A DNA stretch of 64,000 nucleotides from Alligator mississippiensis. Its lineage: Eukaryota; Chordata; Crocodylia; Alligatoridae. Under the pieces are notes generated by a model. It was given only the letters and a program-made list of their open reading frames with translations. It made no database searches and had not been told where the DNA came from. Below, piece by piece: positions 22,901 to 31,329 of the stretch (its first letter is position 1; each line of letters starts with the position of its first letter). The stretch spans positions 27,590,001-27,654,000 of the forward strand of contig NC_081827.1 of NCBI RefSeq assembly GCF_030867095.1, given 5' to 3'. The position numbers and the translations under genes were made by a program.

Positions 22901-25900
22901 ATTTGCCCTTGGAACTGTCAAGTGCTTAGGTATTAATCCAGTGATATTTTTATTTGCTATGGTTAATATAAAAGGCATTATAACTTAGGAAATGCTGTTT
23001 GTTCTGTACTGTCTTCCTTAATATAAAAATCATACTTCAGTCACTCTGGCATTCTCTTAAAGTTGTTGGATTCTTAGAACATACTGTATCTATTAGGGTA
23101 AATTGCTGTCTATACTACAAGTATTTTTGTAAGTAACAACTGGAGGTAATCACAGGTTCCCAATTGGTCCATCTTTGGACAGAGGTGAAAATGGCTTTAT
23201 TCTATTGTAGACAGACATAGCAATCACTTGTAGCACTCTTATTTAAATCTGAAATTTACAGACAAATAAAAGATTGTCCTTGCTCAACCGTTTGACTAGC
23301 ACCTAAGAAACCAGTGCTCCCTGATGTAACTGACCTTTCATGGTACCAACTCAGCTAATCTTTCCATTTCTGACTAATGCAGTTACTCACATACCACATG
23401 CAAACTTCTCTGTATAATCAGCCTCCAAAATTGGGGCACATATCTAAAGTGGGGAAGCTGATTTTTCTTCACTGGAATGGAAGCATGCAGCCACTCTGTT
23501 CTGATGGCTGTCATTTCTCTGTGGCCCAGCAAGCAGAAGGGGCAGGGTCCAGTGTTAATCCTCTCATAGCCACTAAGAATTTGCAGTAGCTATTAACTGA
23601 GCACTGGCTTGTACCTGTAGAAGCAGTCGAGCTGGCTCAGGGCAAGTGAGCTGCTGCATGCAGTCTGTAGTATCCTGATGAGGCTTGTGGTGTAGAAACA
23701 CTTTATTATTTACAGAAAGTTTTATTTAGAAAGAACTATTTATAGTAAAGAGGTAATACTCTTGCCACTGCCCTTGTGAGGGGCTGAGCTTTGTTGCTGT
23801 CCTGTCACATCAAGAAGTTCCTGCTGCCTCATAGACAGTCCCCTGGGATGCCAAACTTCTGGAAACTCTATGTTCATGAACAGCTGTTCATTTCTAGTTA
23901 GAAATTTCTAAGCAATACCATCACTAGAAATATTTCTGGGAGAGGAAGCAGTACAGGCATTCAACCGGCAGCCACCCCCTCTCTGCTGTTCCTTGTGTTT
24001 TCCTAAGACTTGGATGGTCCCAGTCTGAAGAAGGCATGGGGAGCAGGGCTATTCCACTCCCATTTCTGGGGTGGGGAATGAAGTGGCAGGGAAAGGCTCC
24101 CTGGGCTTCCCCGGACTGGGGACACCCGGTCCTATAGGTCAGTCCAGGAGGGGAGTGGAGCAATGGAGCAAAGTCTGTAGCTGGTTCCCCAGGCCAGGCA
24201 GTCCTGTGTCTGGGGAGCACAAGGAATATTGACCTACTGCCTCAAGAAGAGGTTCTCCAGCCAGGTGGGCAGAACACATGGCATTTAAAGCCCACGGGGC
24301 CAGGAACAAAAGCAGGGAAAACTTCATCAAGCCCACTTCCCACATATGCTTGCTTTTGAATTGCTATCCTGCTGCCCTGCTGGGTGGCAGAGCTGGCAAT
24401 GTGAAGCTGGAGACGTAGGGAAGCAAGGTCAGTTAGGCTGTCGCCAAGCCTAGTTTTCAGCCATTCCCCCTGCCTCTCCCAGCTTTGGAATTACCATCCC
24501 TGCTGCTCAGCTGGGCTACGCAGGCATCAAGTAGAAGCCAGTGGGGCTGGGAATCAGGTCTGGAGAAAGCCTCCCTGAGTCCAGTTCCTTTATCATTGCC
24601 CTTGTCCTCTAGCTGACAGTCCCCAGTTAGGAGAAGACGTGGGGAGCAGTGGCTGCTGCATCTCTCACGTCCCAGCTCAACCTGGAGGGAAGGGGAGAGT
24701 GGGGCAGAGCCCCCGCCTGTTCCCCAAACTGGCCGGTTCCTGGTCTGGGGAAGAGTCAGGAAGCCATGCCCTGCTGCTCCGCTCCCCTCCCAAATCAGAC
24801 AGAGAGGAATGTACAAGCATTCACTCTTCTGAGAGAGTTTTCTCACAAGGGAGATTTTCCAGGTTGGCACCTGGAAAATCCCTCTCCCAGAAGTAACATA
24901 TTTCCTCTAGGAGAAAAAGGTGATGAGGAGAAAGAAGTGCTTTTATAATACTGTACAATGTGGACATTTCTCAATTGGTGTAAGAACATCCTAAACCAGA
25001 TGAAGTTAATCATTATAACACTCTTCTCACAAAGCTTCAGGGATTTCTTTTAGTCCCTTTAAAATCACACCTTTAAACAAAATGGTGCAACTTTTATGTG
25101 CAGATCAAGCTGTTAAATTTTTTTAATGAATCCATTTCCTAATAGAGATTCTACATTAGGGAAGTAGAAGTGTTTATCATCGTGTAATTACATGGATTTT
25201 ATTATATATCTGAATGATTGATTATTGCTAATCCATTACACGATGGATACAGTTCTGATTGTAAAATCATAGGGACATGGACATTTTGCTTTATCTGTCT
25301 GTAAAGCACTATGCAAACTTATTTCTGTTACTTACACAATATCATATCAGTTACAAAATTAACACTTAAAATTAGTGCCTGGTACTGCAGCTGTGAATGA
25401 CAGATTTTTATTGTTAGTACAAAGCAGTATTTGAAGCAAAGGCACTCAGATATGTTTTAGCTCCAGCAACTTTTAAAAAAGAGAAAAGAAGGAATGACAA
25501 TAAATACAACAGAAAAAGTTTTAATTAGAAAGCTGCACAAATTACTGGCTAAAGTAGCAACAACTTTGATGTATATTCTATTTTATTTAGTGAATTGTTC
25601 TGTTTGGTGTGGCGTTTGTTTTAGATTTTACATTTAACTAAAAGAGCAGGTATAACTATTGTGATACATAAATTGCTCAAGTAAAGGACACGATCTTAAG
25701 GAACCATGCATTTATAGCAAAACTTATGCTTTATAGACTTGTAGGGAGACCTAGGTGATGAAAATGCTGAGTTTTTCTGGATATATACTTATTAGTTTAT
25801 ATGGTCAAAAATACGTTTTTAGTACTAACTAAGCACAATCTTCACAGTTAGCTCTATAATGATTGGAAGGTAAAGCTTCTTAAACCAAAAAAAGAAATGG

Positions 25901-26417
25901 AATAATGCTTTGTGGGGTTTTTTGTTTTTTTTAATTCTCCAGAATAATTCGTTAGTTAAGCCCACATGGTTAACTATCTTCTAAAGCAGCCTGCAGTTCC
26001 ATGATCCTGCAAAGGCTTATGCACTGATTTCAGTAGAACTATTTCTAATGCTGAAATAAAGCATATCCGTGAGCTTTTGCAAGATTGGGGCTGAGGTGCT
26101 GCTTAGGACCAAATATTACGAGAAAAGTCACTTCTACTCTATGCTGACATACTATGGGCCTCACTAATTGTTCCCATTACAATGTAAAATTCTGCACAGT
26201 TAATTTTATAAACTCAAAAATTCATTTCTGTAGCTGATAGCCACATTATATTCTTTTTCTCTTTCTCTCCCCTTTTATCTTAGTTATGGATGTGCAGGCA
26301 TTTGAAAGGCTTTTGGGACCTTGTATGGAAATTATGAAAAGAAACATTGCAAACTATGAGGAGCAGCTAGTTGCTCTTTTTGGAACAAACATGGACATTG
26401 CTGATCCCAGTGCATGA
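10798..26417 (+). CDS. PRKAR2B: PRKAR2B (3' part): PKA type II-beta regulatory subunit
   Basis: Seven exons (10798-10904, 16060-16213, 19831-19932, 20484-20558, 22545-22610, 22791-22929, 26284-26417) join in frame to 258 codons plus stop, matching the C-terminal 258 of about 418 residues. The protein binds cAMP, and binding releases active PKA catalytic subunits in the cytosol and at AKAP scaffolds. Two cyclic-nucleotide-binding domains are complete. Domain A has [19 protein letters not shown] and the phosphate-binding cassette [14 protein letters not shown]. Domain B has FFIVESGEV and [14 protein letters not shown]. The AALWGL-like hinge and the KNNAKKR helix join them. [15 protein letters not shown] and [10 protein letters not shown] distinguish II-beta from II-alpha. 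The N-terminal dimerisation/docking domain and inhibitor site are encoded upstream of the window. Every splice junction is GT-AG. Confidence 0.97.
12549..13290. mobile_element. Unclassified repeat, left part
   Basis: It begins with TATTTACTCAAATACAAGAT, the same terminal motif as the element at 577-1401. Downstream, GCTGATGGGAACCTACC, AAGGATCGGTCAGTGTACCC and AGTGCAGTCCTCCTCA match the copy at about 45900-46040. The stretch 12900-13290 has no counterpart that I can identify. Confidence 0.45.
13291..15240 (-). mobile_element. CR1 LINE, minus strand, RT and 3' end
   Basis: On the minus strand it reads from partial ORF2 (near 15205: [47 protein letters not shown]), through the RT core ([43 protein letters not shown]), to the 3' UTR ending near 13291 with AATCATAGAAAATTAGGGTT in plus-strand sense. 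The reading frame is broken in several places, and a second CR1 tail interrupts it at 14501-14713. The 5' half is missing. Confidence 0.9.
14501..14713 (-). mobile_element. Nested CR1 3' tail of a second subfamily
   Basis: It begins TTCATAGATTTCATAGACAT and continues with TAGGGCTGGAAGGGACTTC and CCTGCACCACCTCTGGAGGG, ending at ACAGTAAAGAAAGTTTTT. This matches the 3' UTR of the CR1 at 1790-4272, not that of the host CR1. The host protein frame resumes on both sides ([14 protein letters not shown] on one side, [11 protein letters not shown] on the other). It is therefore a short 5'-truncated insertion into an older CR1. Confidence 0.85.
15240..15755. mobile_element. Unclassified repeat, right part with perfect hairpin
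   Basis: TATAAGTAGATGCCAAAATG, GGAGTACCTGTGGTAAAA and GAGAGCAGGGTCTGACAGTA match the copy at 46155-46605 in order. It ends near TTATATTCAAGAAAAC, a decayed version of the terminal motif. It contains a 19-base perfect inverted repeat at 15639-15712. This is probably the continuation of 12549-12900 after CR1 insertion. Confidence 0.5.
15639..15712. repeat. Perfect 19-bp inverted repeat
   Basis: CCAATAATTAGATTCTATA (15639-15657) is followed at 15694-15712 by its exact reverse complement, with a 36-base AT-rich loop. Confidence 0.85.
16060..16213 (+). CDS. PRKAR2B: PRKAR2B exon: domain A phosphate-binding cassette
   Basis: It encodes [17 protein letters not shown] and [16 protein letters not shown], ending TSPGAVWGL. 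The Glu and Arg of FGELAL...PRAA contact the ribose and phosphate of cAMP in this family. The first base completes an Arg codon. The exon ends in phase 0 before GTAAGTG. Confidence 0.97.
16976..17515 (-). mobile_element. CR1 3' UTR remnant, minus strand
   Basis: It starts at the CR1-type tail AGAATCATAGAGAAGCGGGG. It continues with CATTTAGTCCCTACCTGAGG, TTCCTTCCTGACCCCAAATA and GGCAATCGATCTGACCCTGA, which are typical of CR1 3' untranslated sequence. No protein-coding part is preserved. Confidence 0.75.
18216..18810. mobile_element. Composite non-autonomous repeat region
   Basis: The left part runs from CTAGGGTGACCATGTGGAGC to ATCCAGGACTGTCCT. CCGGGACA near 18246 and GGACTGTCCT near 18591 are inward-facing, as in a decayed TIR element. 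It is followed by the hairpin 18599-18679 and then AATTACAGCATGTTGGAGC, which resembles the interior of the hairpin element at 57098-57375. Boundaries are uncertain. Confidence 0.35.
18599..18679. repeat. Hairpin, about 36-bp arms
   Basis: CTGAAAAATGGTGGCAGGGG followed by CACTTTAACTAAAGCT pairs with AGCTTTAGTTAAAGCG followed by CCTCCACTGCCATTTTTCAG across a 9-base loop with few mismatches. A half-copy (AAAAATGGTGGCAATGGTGC...CTAAAGCTCAT) lies at about 49730-49775. Confidence 0.85.
18815..19440. mobile_element. Foldback repeat, copy C (inverted orientation)
   Basis: The reverse complement of the copy A/B flank occurs at its left (AGACAGAAGTGACAATTTTT, TATAGCTGTGACCAAACACA). The core 19025-19254 is palindromic. 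In particular, 19105-19129 (AAGGGTGGGGTGGG...GGAGC) pairs with 19151-19175 (GCTCC...CCCACCCCACCCTT). The right flank carries CAGCAGTGAACTTCTGTTTG, which matches the left flank of copy A inverted. Confidence 0.6.
19831..19932 (+). CDS. PRKAR2B: PRKAR2B exon: linker between cAMP domains
   Basis: It encodes 34 codons ([19 protein letters not shown] and [14 protein letters not shown]) covering the helix that connects domains A and B. Phase 0 at both ends, donor GTAAGT. Confidence 0.97.
20484..20558 (+). CDS. PRKAR2B: PRKAR2B exon: start of domain B
   Basis: It encodes [16 protein letters not shown] followed by NDEEQIIAQ, 25 codons, phase 0 at both ends. In mammalian II-beta the residue in the middle of NDxEQ is Gly. 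Here codon GAA (20538-20540) gives Glu. Confidence 0.96.
20559..22544 (+). other. PRKAR2B: PRKAR2B intron
   Basis: Apart from the TIR transposon at 20911-21669, I recognise no feature. Acceptor TCTATTTAACAG. Confidence 0.6.
20911..21669. mobile_element. hAT-like non-autonomous transposon with exact TSD
   Basis: Termini GGGTTGTGCAAAGC and GCTTTGCACACCCCTA are inverted repeats. TTAGATTGTA lies immediately outside on both sides (20901-20910 and 21670-21679). One or two bases of that may belong to the element, giving an 8-10 bp target duplication. Long subterminal arms also pair: TACCTTGAGGTACCAG near 21097 with CTGGTACCTCAAGGTAC near 21477, and the GAATCxxAATCGAAT-rich segments. A pair of CCCAGAAGTGGACxAGAA blocks flanks the centre. 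It sits inside a PRKAR2B intron and is non-coding. Confidence 0.8.
22545..22610 (+). CDS. PRKAR2B: PRKAR2B exon: domain B strands
   Basis: It encodes [15 protein letters not shown] and RITMKRK, 22 codons, phase 0 at both ends, donor GTAAGA. The two positions reading Met and Cys are Ser in mammals. Confidence 0.96.
22791..22929 (+). CDS. PRKAR2B: PRKAR2B exon: domain B phosphate-binding cassette
   Basis: It encodes [19 protein letters not shown] and [15 protein letters not shown], ending CL plus one base of the next codon. The FGELAL...PRAA signature of the B-site cAMP pocket is intact. Acceptor GACCTTTCAG. Confidence 0.97.
22930..26283 (+). other. PRKAR2B: PRKAR2B last coding intron
   Basis: At about 23930-24880 there is a GC-rich block with two related halves (AAGGCATGGGGAGCAGGGCT versus AAGACGTGGGGAGCAGTGGC; CTGGTCTGGGGAAGAGTCAG), suggesting an old repeat. 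The long frames there are non-homologous noise. The rest is AT-rich with nothing recognised. The acceptor is CCCTTTTATCTTAG. Confidence 0.5.
26284..26417 (+). CDS. PRKAR2B: PRKAR2B last coding exon and stop
   Basis: It completes a Val codon and then encodes [18 protein letters not shown] and [21 protein letters not shown], followed by TGA at 26415-26417. This is the C-terminal helix of domain B with the family's usual length. Confidence 0.97.
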
Positions 26418-26955
26418 ACTGAAGTGTGGACCAACAAGATCTGATATGAGAAAATAGCACAGTAGTGGTTAGTCCACTGATAAAGTCTCTCTTCCTGTAG
26501 ATGCCAAGCATTTTCTGTAACTTTAGGGTTGGGAATATTTTTTGTTTTGTTTTGTCACTTTACAATAGACAGATTGGTAAGCAAAATAGGGATTTATTAA
26601 CCTCCGGGCCTGATTTTCAGGATGACTTGGCACTAGCAGTTCAATTTGAATTGAGAGGAGCTGTAGCAGTACAGCACCTTGGAAAATCAGGTCCTTTATA
26701 CACAGATTTAAGAAATCCACATGTGGTGAATTTATTAAACCAGCTTTTCATCTATAGAATGGTTAAGATTTTTTTGGAAGACTGTTGGTTTGAGTGTGAT
26801 ATGTTGAAAGTATTAGTGCACACAAAACGTTCATAAGTATTCATAATATAGAAGATACACAGTGGATGTTCATGTCTGCCTATTAAAACTGTCATGATAC
26901 TATGCTGTATTTATGACAGATGTATAGAAAAGGAATACCACAAACCTCCTCATAC

Positions 26956-26961
26956 AATAAA
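26956..26961 (+). terminator. PRKAR2B: Candidate poly(A) signal AATAAA
   Basis: It lies 539 bases after the PRKAR2B stop codon and is the first canonical hexamer downstream. Confidence 0.5.
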
Positions 26962-27141
26962 GCATGACAATACATTTTATGTAAAGTTCATGACCTGTCT
27001 GATTTTAACATTTTTTTGATTTGTTAAAAGTCCTCTTTTTTAATATGCCGCATTTCAGTAAGCCTGTTAGGAAGGTATTGTAATATCTTATGCAATTTAG
27101 AGGACTTGTATATTTTTGCAATAAATTGCATTTTTTATTTG

Positions 27142-27142
<1 letters not shown>

Positions 27143-27177
<35 letters not shown>
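27143..27177. repeat. (CA)n microsatellite
   Basis: An uninterrupted CA dinucleotide tract of about 17 units within the PRKAR2B 3' UTR region. Confidence 0.97.
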
Positions 27178-27179
<2 letters not shown>

Positions 27180-28689
27180 TTGAGGAAGCTCATAAGTTAA
27201 TTGTGATGTGAGTATATTCTTCAAAGCAAAAGCAAAAAGATTTTGCCTAGGCATAGGTAGTTCTCACTCTCTACTTAATCATGCATACATAACAAACATT
27301 GGTTTCCTTCCAATTTCTTGTTTTATATTTTATGCATTTTGTCTTTCCCCCATGTGTTTTGTACTCTAGTCTTGATTTACCTTTGGGACCTCACTTTTAT
27401 TTTTCTCCATCAAATCTTTCCCCTGTTTCAAATCAAGTGATTTCTGCATATCTCTCTTCTTAGATTTAGACATAGTAGGTATGACAGATAAAATGAATTG
27501 ATGTTGAAAGCTATGCTAAACTAAGCACACTCTTGGAAATCCTTACTAGCAAATACAAAAAAGAATTTGAATCTGAAAGATCAGTAATTGGAAAGAGTGA
27601 TTTATACATATTTGGAAAGCAAGTTGTTAAAGCTGACAAATTCTGCTTTTGTGTATGAAAACCAAAAATACTATTATTTTGGCAGTGGTAGCATGGAGTA
27701 ACTGTTTGCTTTATCTGAGACTGAGGAGAGAGATTATCATTTTAATTACAACAGGATATGCAGATAATTGCTCACTAATAAAAGTCTGACTGGAACTATC
27801 AGACAGTCCCATTTCACTGTTACATACTGACCTGTCTTTTGCTCTATGTGGAAAGTTAGCACTCAAAAAACAAGTTGAAGCAGTTTTGCCAAGACAGAAC
27901 CAGAAGAATTTTGGCAAGGTTGCTTGTGTCCTGTTTTCAACAAACGAATAACAACATTTTTCCTTCTTAGACAAAGACTTTTCTAATATGATGTATTTGT
28001 GTATGTTGATGTAATAATATATCCTGCAGTTAGAGTGAACTATTACAACAATTTATACAATCATATTTGAAAATGAAACTATGATTATATAATGCTATTA
28101 CCAATACATTATTTATATCATACACTATGGTATAAATTATAAATGAACATTGTTAACAAAAATACAATGTAAGCAAATTTACAAAGGTCAGGTTTTTTTT
28201 TACATTGAACCCTTGTATTAATAGTGACACATACCACGTAATTTGCCTTTATATTTTTTATTTGGGAGGGGAGGGGGGGAAGCAGCCCATTAGAAGGAAA
28301 CATCAGGTTATCCAAATTACCCAAAATACTACATTATTCTGTATGCTTAATATACAAAATTATCTATATTTTGCACTAGCTTAATGTTATTCAGAAAAAT
28401 GCTAAGAATAACTTGTGTAGCAATGAATTCCAATCAAGGCCATAAATGCCAGTCACAATATTTTCAATATTGTTGGTTATATTTAAAGTTTCCTTACAAT
28501 AAACAACACTTTTATATAAATGTCTATAAAATGGATATTGTTGTCTTTTTCAATTTTATTCTTATAAGCAAGCAGCTTTTATGTCCCCTTTTTAAAATGT
28601 ATATAATTCCTATGACTTTTTGTAGAGCTTTCCATTTTTTAAAGACTTTACAAACACTGAGCTTCCTGTTCAGTCCTTCTTCTACTCCG

Positions 28690-28695
28690 AATAAA
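28690..28695 (+). terminator. PRKAR2B: Candidate distal poly(A) signal AATAAA
   Basis: Canonical hexamer about 2.3 kb after the stop. A long 3' UTR would be consistent with the family, but this is inference. Confidence 0.35.
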
Positions 28696-29204
28696 TAGAA
28701 GAGGAAATAATTTTTAAATTTTTTTTTACAACAAAGATTAAATTATTTAGGAAATCTAAGCACTCAGTAGAGTTCAATCTCAGGCATTGGTAGTTACGGT
28801 GATTACTTTTAACCACTCTGTTTTTGTCAGTGGATATCATACTTGCCACAGACCCAAGGAACTTTCCCTTAATGCCTTGCATTAGGCATTTAGCTGCAGG
28901 TTATAACTCAGTAAAAGGTGTAGTGGGGTAAATATAAAATAATAACTAACTTTGGGCTTTCAGGGGTACATGAACAGATTATCGCATACCTGTGTGTAAT
29001 TTACAGTGGTTTTGTTTCCTGATGTAAATTATACCGTCCTTAGAGAGACCATGATCTCTTCAAAGGTAGGTGCCTTCAGTAGACAGCTTTTTACTATACC
29101 TTGCCACCAGTTGGCAAGAAAACAGTTAATAGTCTGTTTGCCTGTAGCAAATAGCTATGCTTGATTAGAAGCAGACAGATGACACAAACTGGTATACTTA
29201 TATA
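28696..29204. other. Intergenic, nothing recognised
   Basis: AT-rich sequence between the last candidate PRKAR2B poly(A) signal and the next repeat. I see nothing in it. Confidence 0.4.
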
Positions 29205-29700
29205 TAAGGGCTGTGCAAAAAGGCTGTGTCTCATTTCAATTTTGAATTCGGCGATTTCGGTGGTTGGTGATTTGTTTTGGTGTTTCAGATCACTGCTCTG
29301 TTTAGATTTGGCTGAATCTGTTTCGGAGTTTCGACACTATTTCGGAGATTCGGACCCCAGGCAGCGCGCAGCCACATTGCACCCGTACCATGGGGCAGCT
29401 GCTGTGCGGGTGCCAAGTGGGGTGGGGGGTGATCCCTGCTGCCCCCCCCACTGCCCCATGCTGTGTGGGGGGGCTCTGCCATGGGCCATCAGAATCCCTG
29501 ATCACCGCTGCCAGAGCCGGTGAGTGTGGGGCTTTTTGAGTGTGGGCCTTTTTTTTTTTTTTTTAAGTATCGGGATGCTGGGGCCATGCGGAGCTGGGTT
29601 GGGTGGACGGGAGATCGGGGAGCGGGGACTGTGAAGAGGAGCTCTGCCATGTGGCCCCAGAGCCCCTGCTACAGCCCGTGAGTGCGGGACTTTTTTTTTT
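29205..29700. mobile_element. Truncated relative of the 20911-21669 element
   Basis: It begins AAGGGCTGTGCAAAAAGGCT, a decayed form of the GGGTTGTGCAAAGC terminus. GAATTCGGCGATTTCGG and GGTTGGTGATTTG follow, similar to the left subterminal part of that element. A G/C-rich core runs to T-runs at about 29548 and 29690. No right terminus is visible. Confidence 0.5.
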
Positions 29701-30569
29701 CTCCTAAGATCTCCATTACTTGGACAAAGTCTTTCTTATATACCAAGGTGGAAATTTCTGGGGCTAGAAAAGTGACATCTACTTACATCCCATAAGATTT
29801 TGGATTATACCATTAGCTTCTGAAATCTTTCTGTCATGAACATTGTCAGCTATCTTCTAGCACCATGACAAAATAACTAAGTGGAAATACATTGATCTCT
29901 AACTGCATCTGTGCTGCTGCTACTGCAACAGCTGCATATATACTGTGTGTGGAACCTAGGAGCAGATGGCCTCTTCACGGATTTGAGCAAAAGCTATGTT
30001 CTGCTTGTGGTTTTGGATGTGCAACCCAAGCTCTTTGAAGGCACCGCAAGGAAGGAGCTCCACCCACCTTGCAGGAAGAAGAAGAGAGCGTGTGCCAGGT
30101 CATGCTCCCCTAACCTCCTTCCAAGCTAAGCAGACTGCCTACAGATGATGTCCCCCCACTTGTCTGAGATGACAGTCTTCTCCTGCCGCCTGCTGGCCAA
30201 TGTGATTAATCTATTCCTGCAGTGGAAATTGCAGAGACCCAGGACACTATGGTAAAAGTGAGTACCAGACTACCTTATTTTCCTGTTTACACAAACTGTT
30301 CCCCCCATAGCATGTGTCTGTCTGTGGCCACCCTAAATCATGGCTCTAAATGTTCACATCTAACATCACATACACTTCTGAAAAGGGAAGGGTATTGAAA
30401 CCCTTATCCAAAACTTACATTAACAGTAAGATATAACAGGTATGAAATAATGAACACAAAACTAGAATAAAGGATGGGGATAACCTTCAGCCTTACGTCA
30501 GTTGTTTATTATGCCTTTTAACACACTTGGCTAATAATATTTTGATTTTCTCAAGCTTATGGCTCTGGA
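29701..30569. other. Intergenic, nothing recognised
   Basis: No gene or repeat boundary seen. The frame at 29911-30129 has no recognisable domain. Confidence 0.4.
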
Positions 30570-30889
30570 GTTTATTGCTCCTGGGTATGCCATTTGAACA
30601 CGTGCCCACAACCACAGCACATTTTGCTGGGCCAGAGCGGCCGTGGCTGGCAGGGAGCCCTGGGGGTCAGCCTGCCAACTTCGGGCTGCTCCCTCCAGCT
30701 CAACATGCTGCAGAGGGGTTGTTTGGGGTATGAGAGTGCCCCTTCTGCCCCAGTCAGCTTGGGCAGTGTCTACATGTGCGCTGCTGTGGATTAAAAAGCT
30801 GCAGCAGGACAGTAATTGTATTTACGCACAATGTTTGCTGTGAAACTAATTAGTCTACTCCGCAGTAAACATCTCATGTAGATGCACCC
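30570..30889. mobile_element. GTGCATCTAC-family MITE, copy 1
   Basis: The right end GTAGATGCACCCT and subterminal CGCAGTAAACATCTCATGTA match the copy at 49047-49405. TTATTGCTCCTGGGTATGCC at its left matches GTTGCTCTCGGGCACCACA of that copy. An internal GTGTCTACATGTGCG marks an inner inverted segment. Non-coding, left end missing. Confidence 0.55.
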
Positions 30890-31329
30890 TCTGACACGTT
30901 GAAAACATTTTCAACTTCTGTAGACCAGGGAAAACAGGTAAGCAGGGATCAAACTGAGAAGGAATAGCTGGAGTACAGCACTTCCATATCCTCTCCACTA
31001 GCGGTTCCTCAATTAATGGAGTTCACTAGGATACTAACAGGGTGAGATGAGAACCTGAAGTATTAGAAATTTTGTCATTTATTGTAAGCTTTACTTCACT
31101 AGTATTCATTAGGAAATGAGGTCAGAATGTGACACGAGTGAACTGAAAGGTTTCTACAAATGTATTAATTGCTCTAGAGAAACTGAGAGCTATTTTCAGA
31201 TATGACTTATCTTAACCAGGTAGAGATGGGTTTTGACAGTTCCACAGCTACATGTAGCATGTAGCAACATGCCAACATTAATAAACTTAAGAAATAATCA
31301 GTCTTCAAAATATAGTTTGTATAATCGAG
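30890..31329. other. Intergenic, nothing recognised
   Basis: AT-rich. It possibly contains the unrecognisable 3' end or LTR of the adjacent minus-strand Gypsy remnant. Confidence 0.35.

Larger units (their letters stand above)
26418..28695 (+). other. PRKAR2B: PRKAR2B 3' UTR (end uncertain)
   Basis: Non-coding sequence after the stop. AATAAA poly(A) signals are seen at 26956-26961, 27120-27125 and 28690-28695. Which is used cannot be told from sequence. AT-rich, with a CA microsatellite at 27143-27177. Confidence 0.55.

Noticed and set aside
24457-24948. Overlapping frames on both strands in a PRKAR2B intron
   Set aside because: GC-rich repeat-like block with simultaneous open frames and no recognisable protein.
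27005-27193. Minus-strand frame with a CVCVCV run
   Set aside because: It is a reading of the CA microsatellite.
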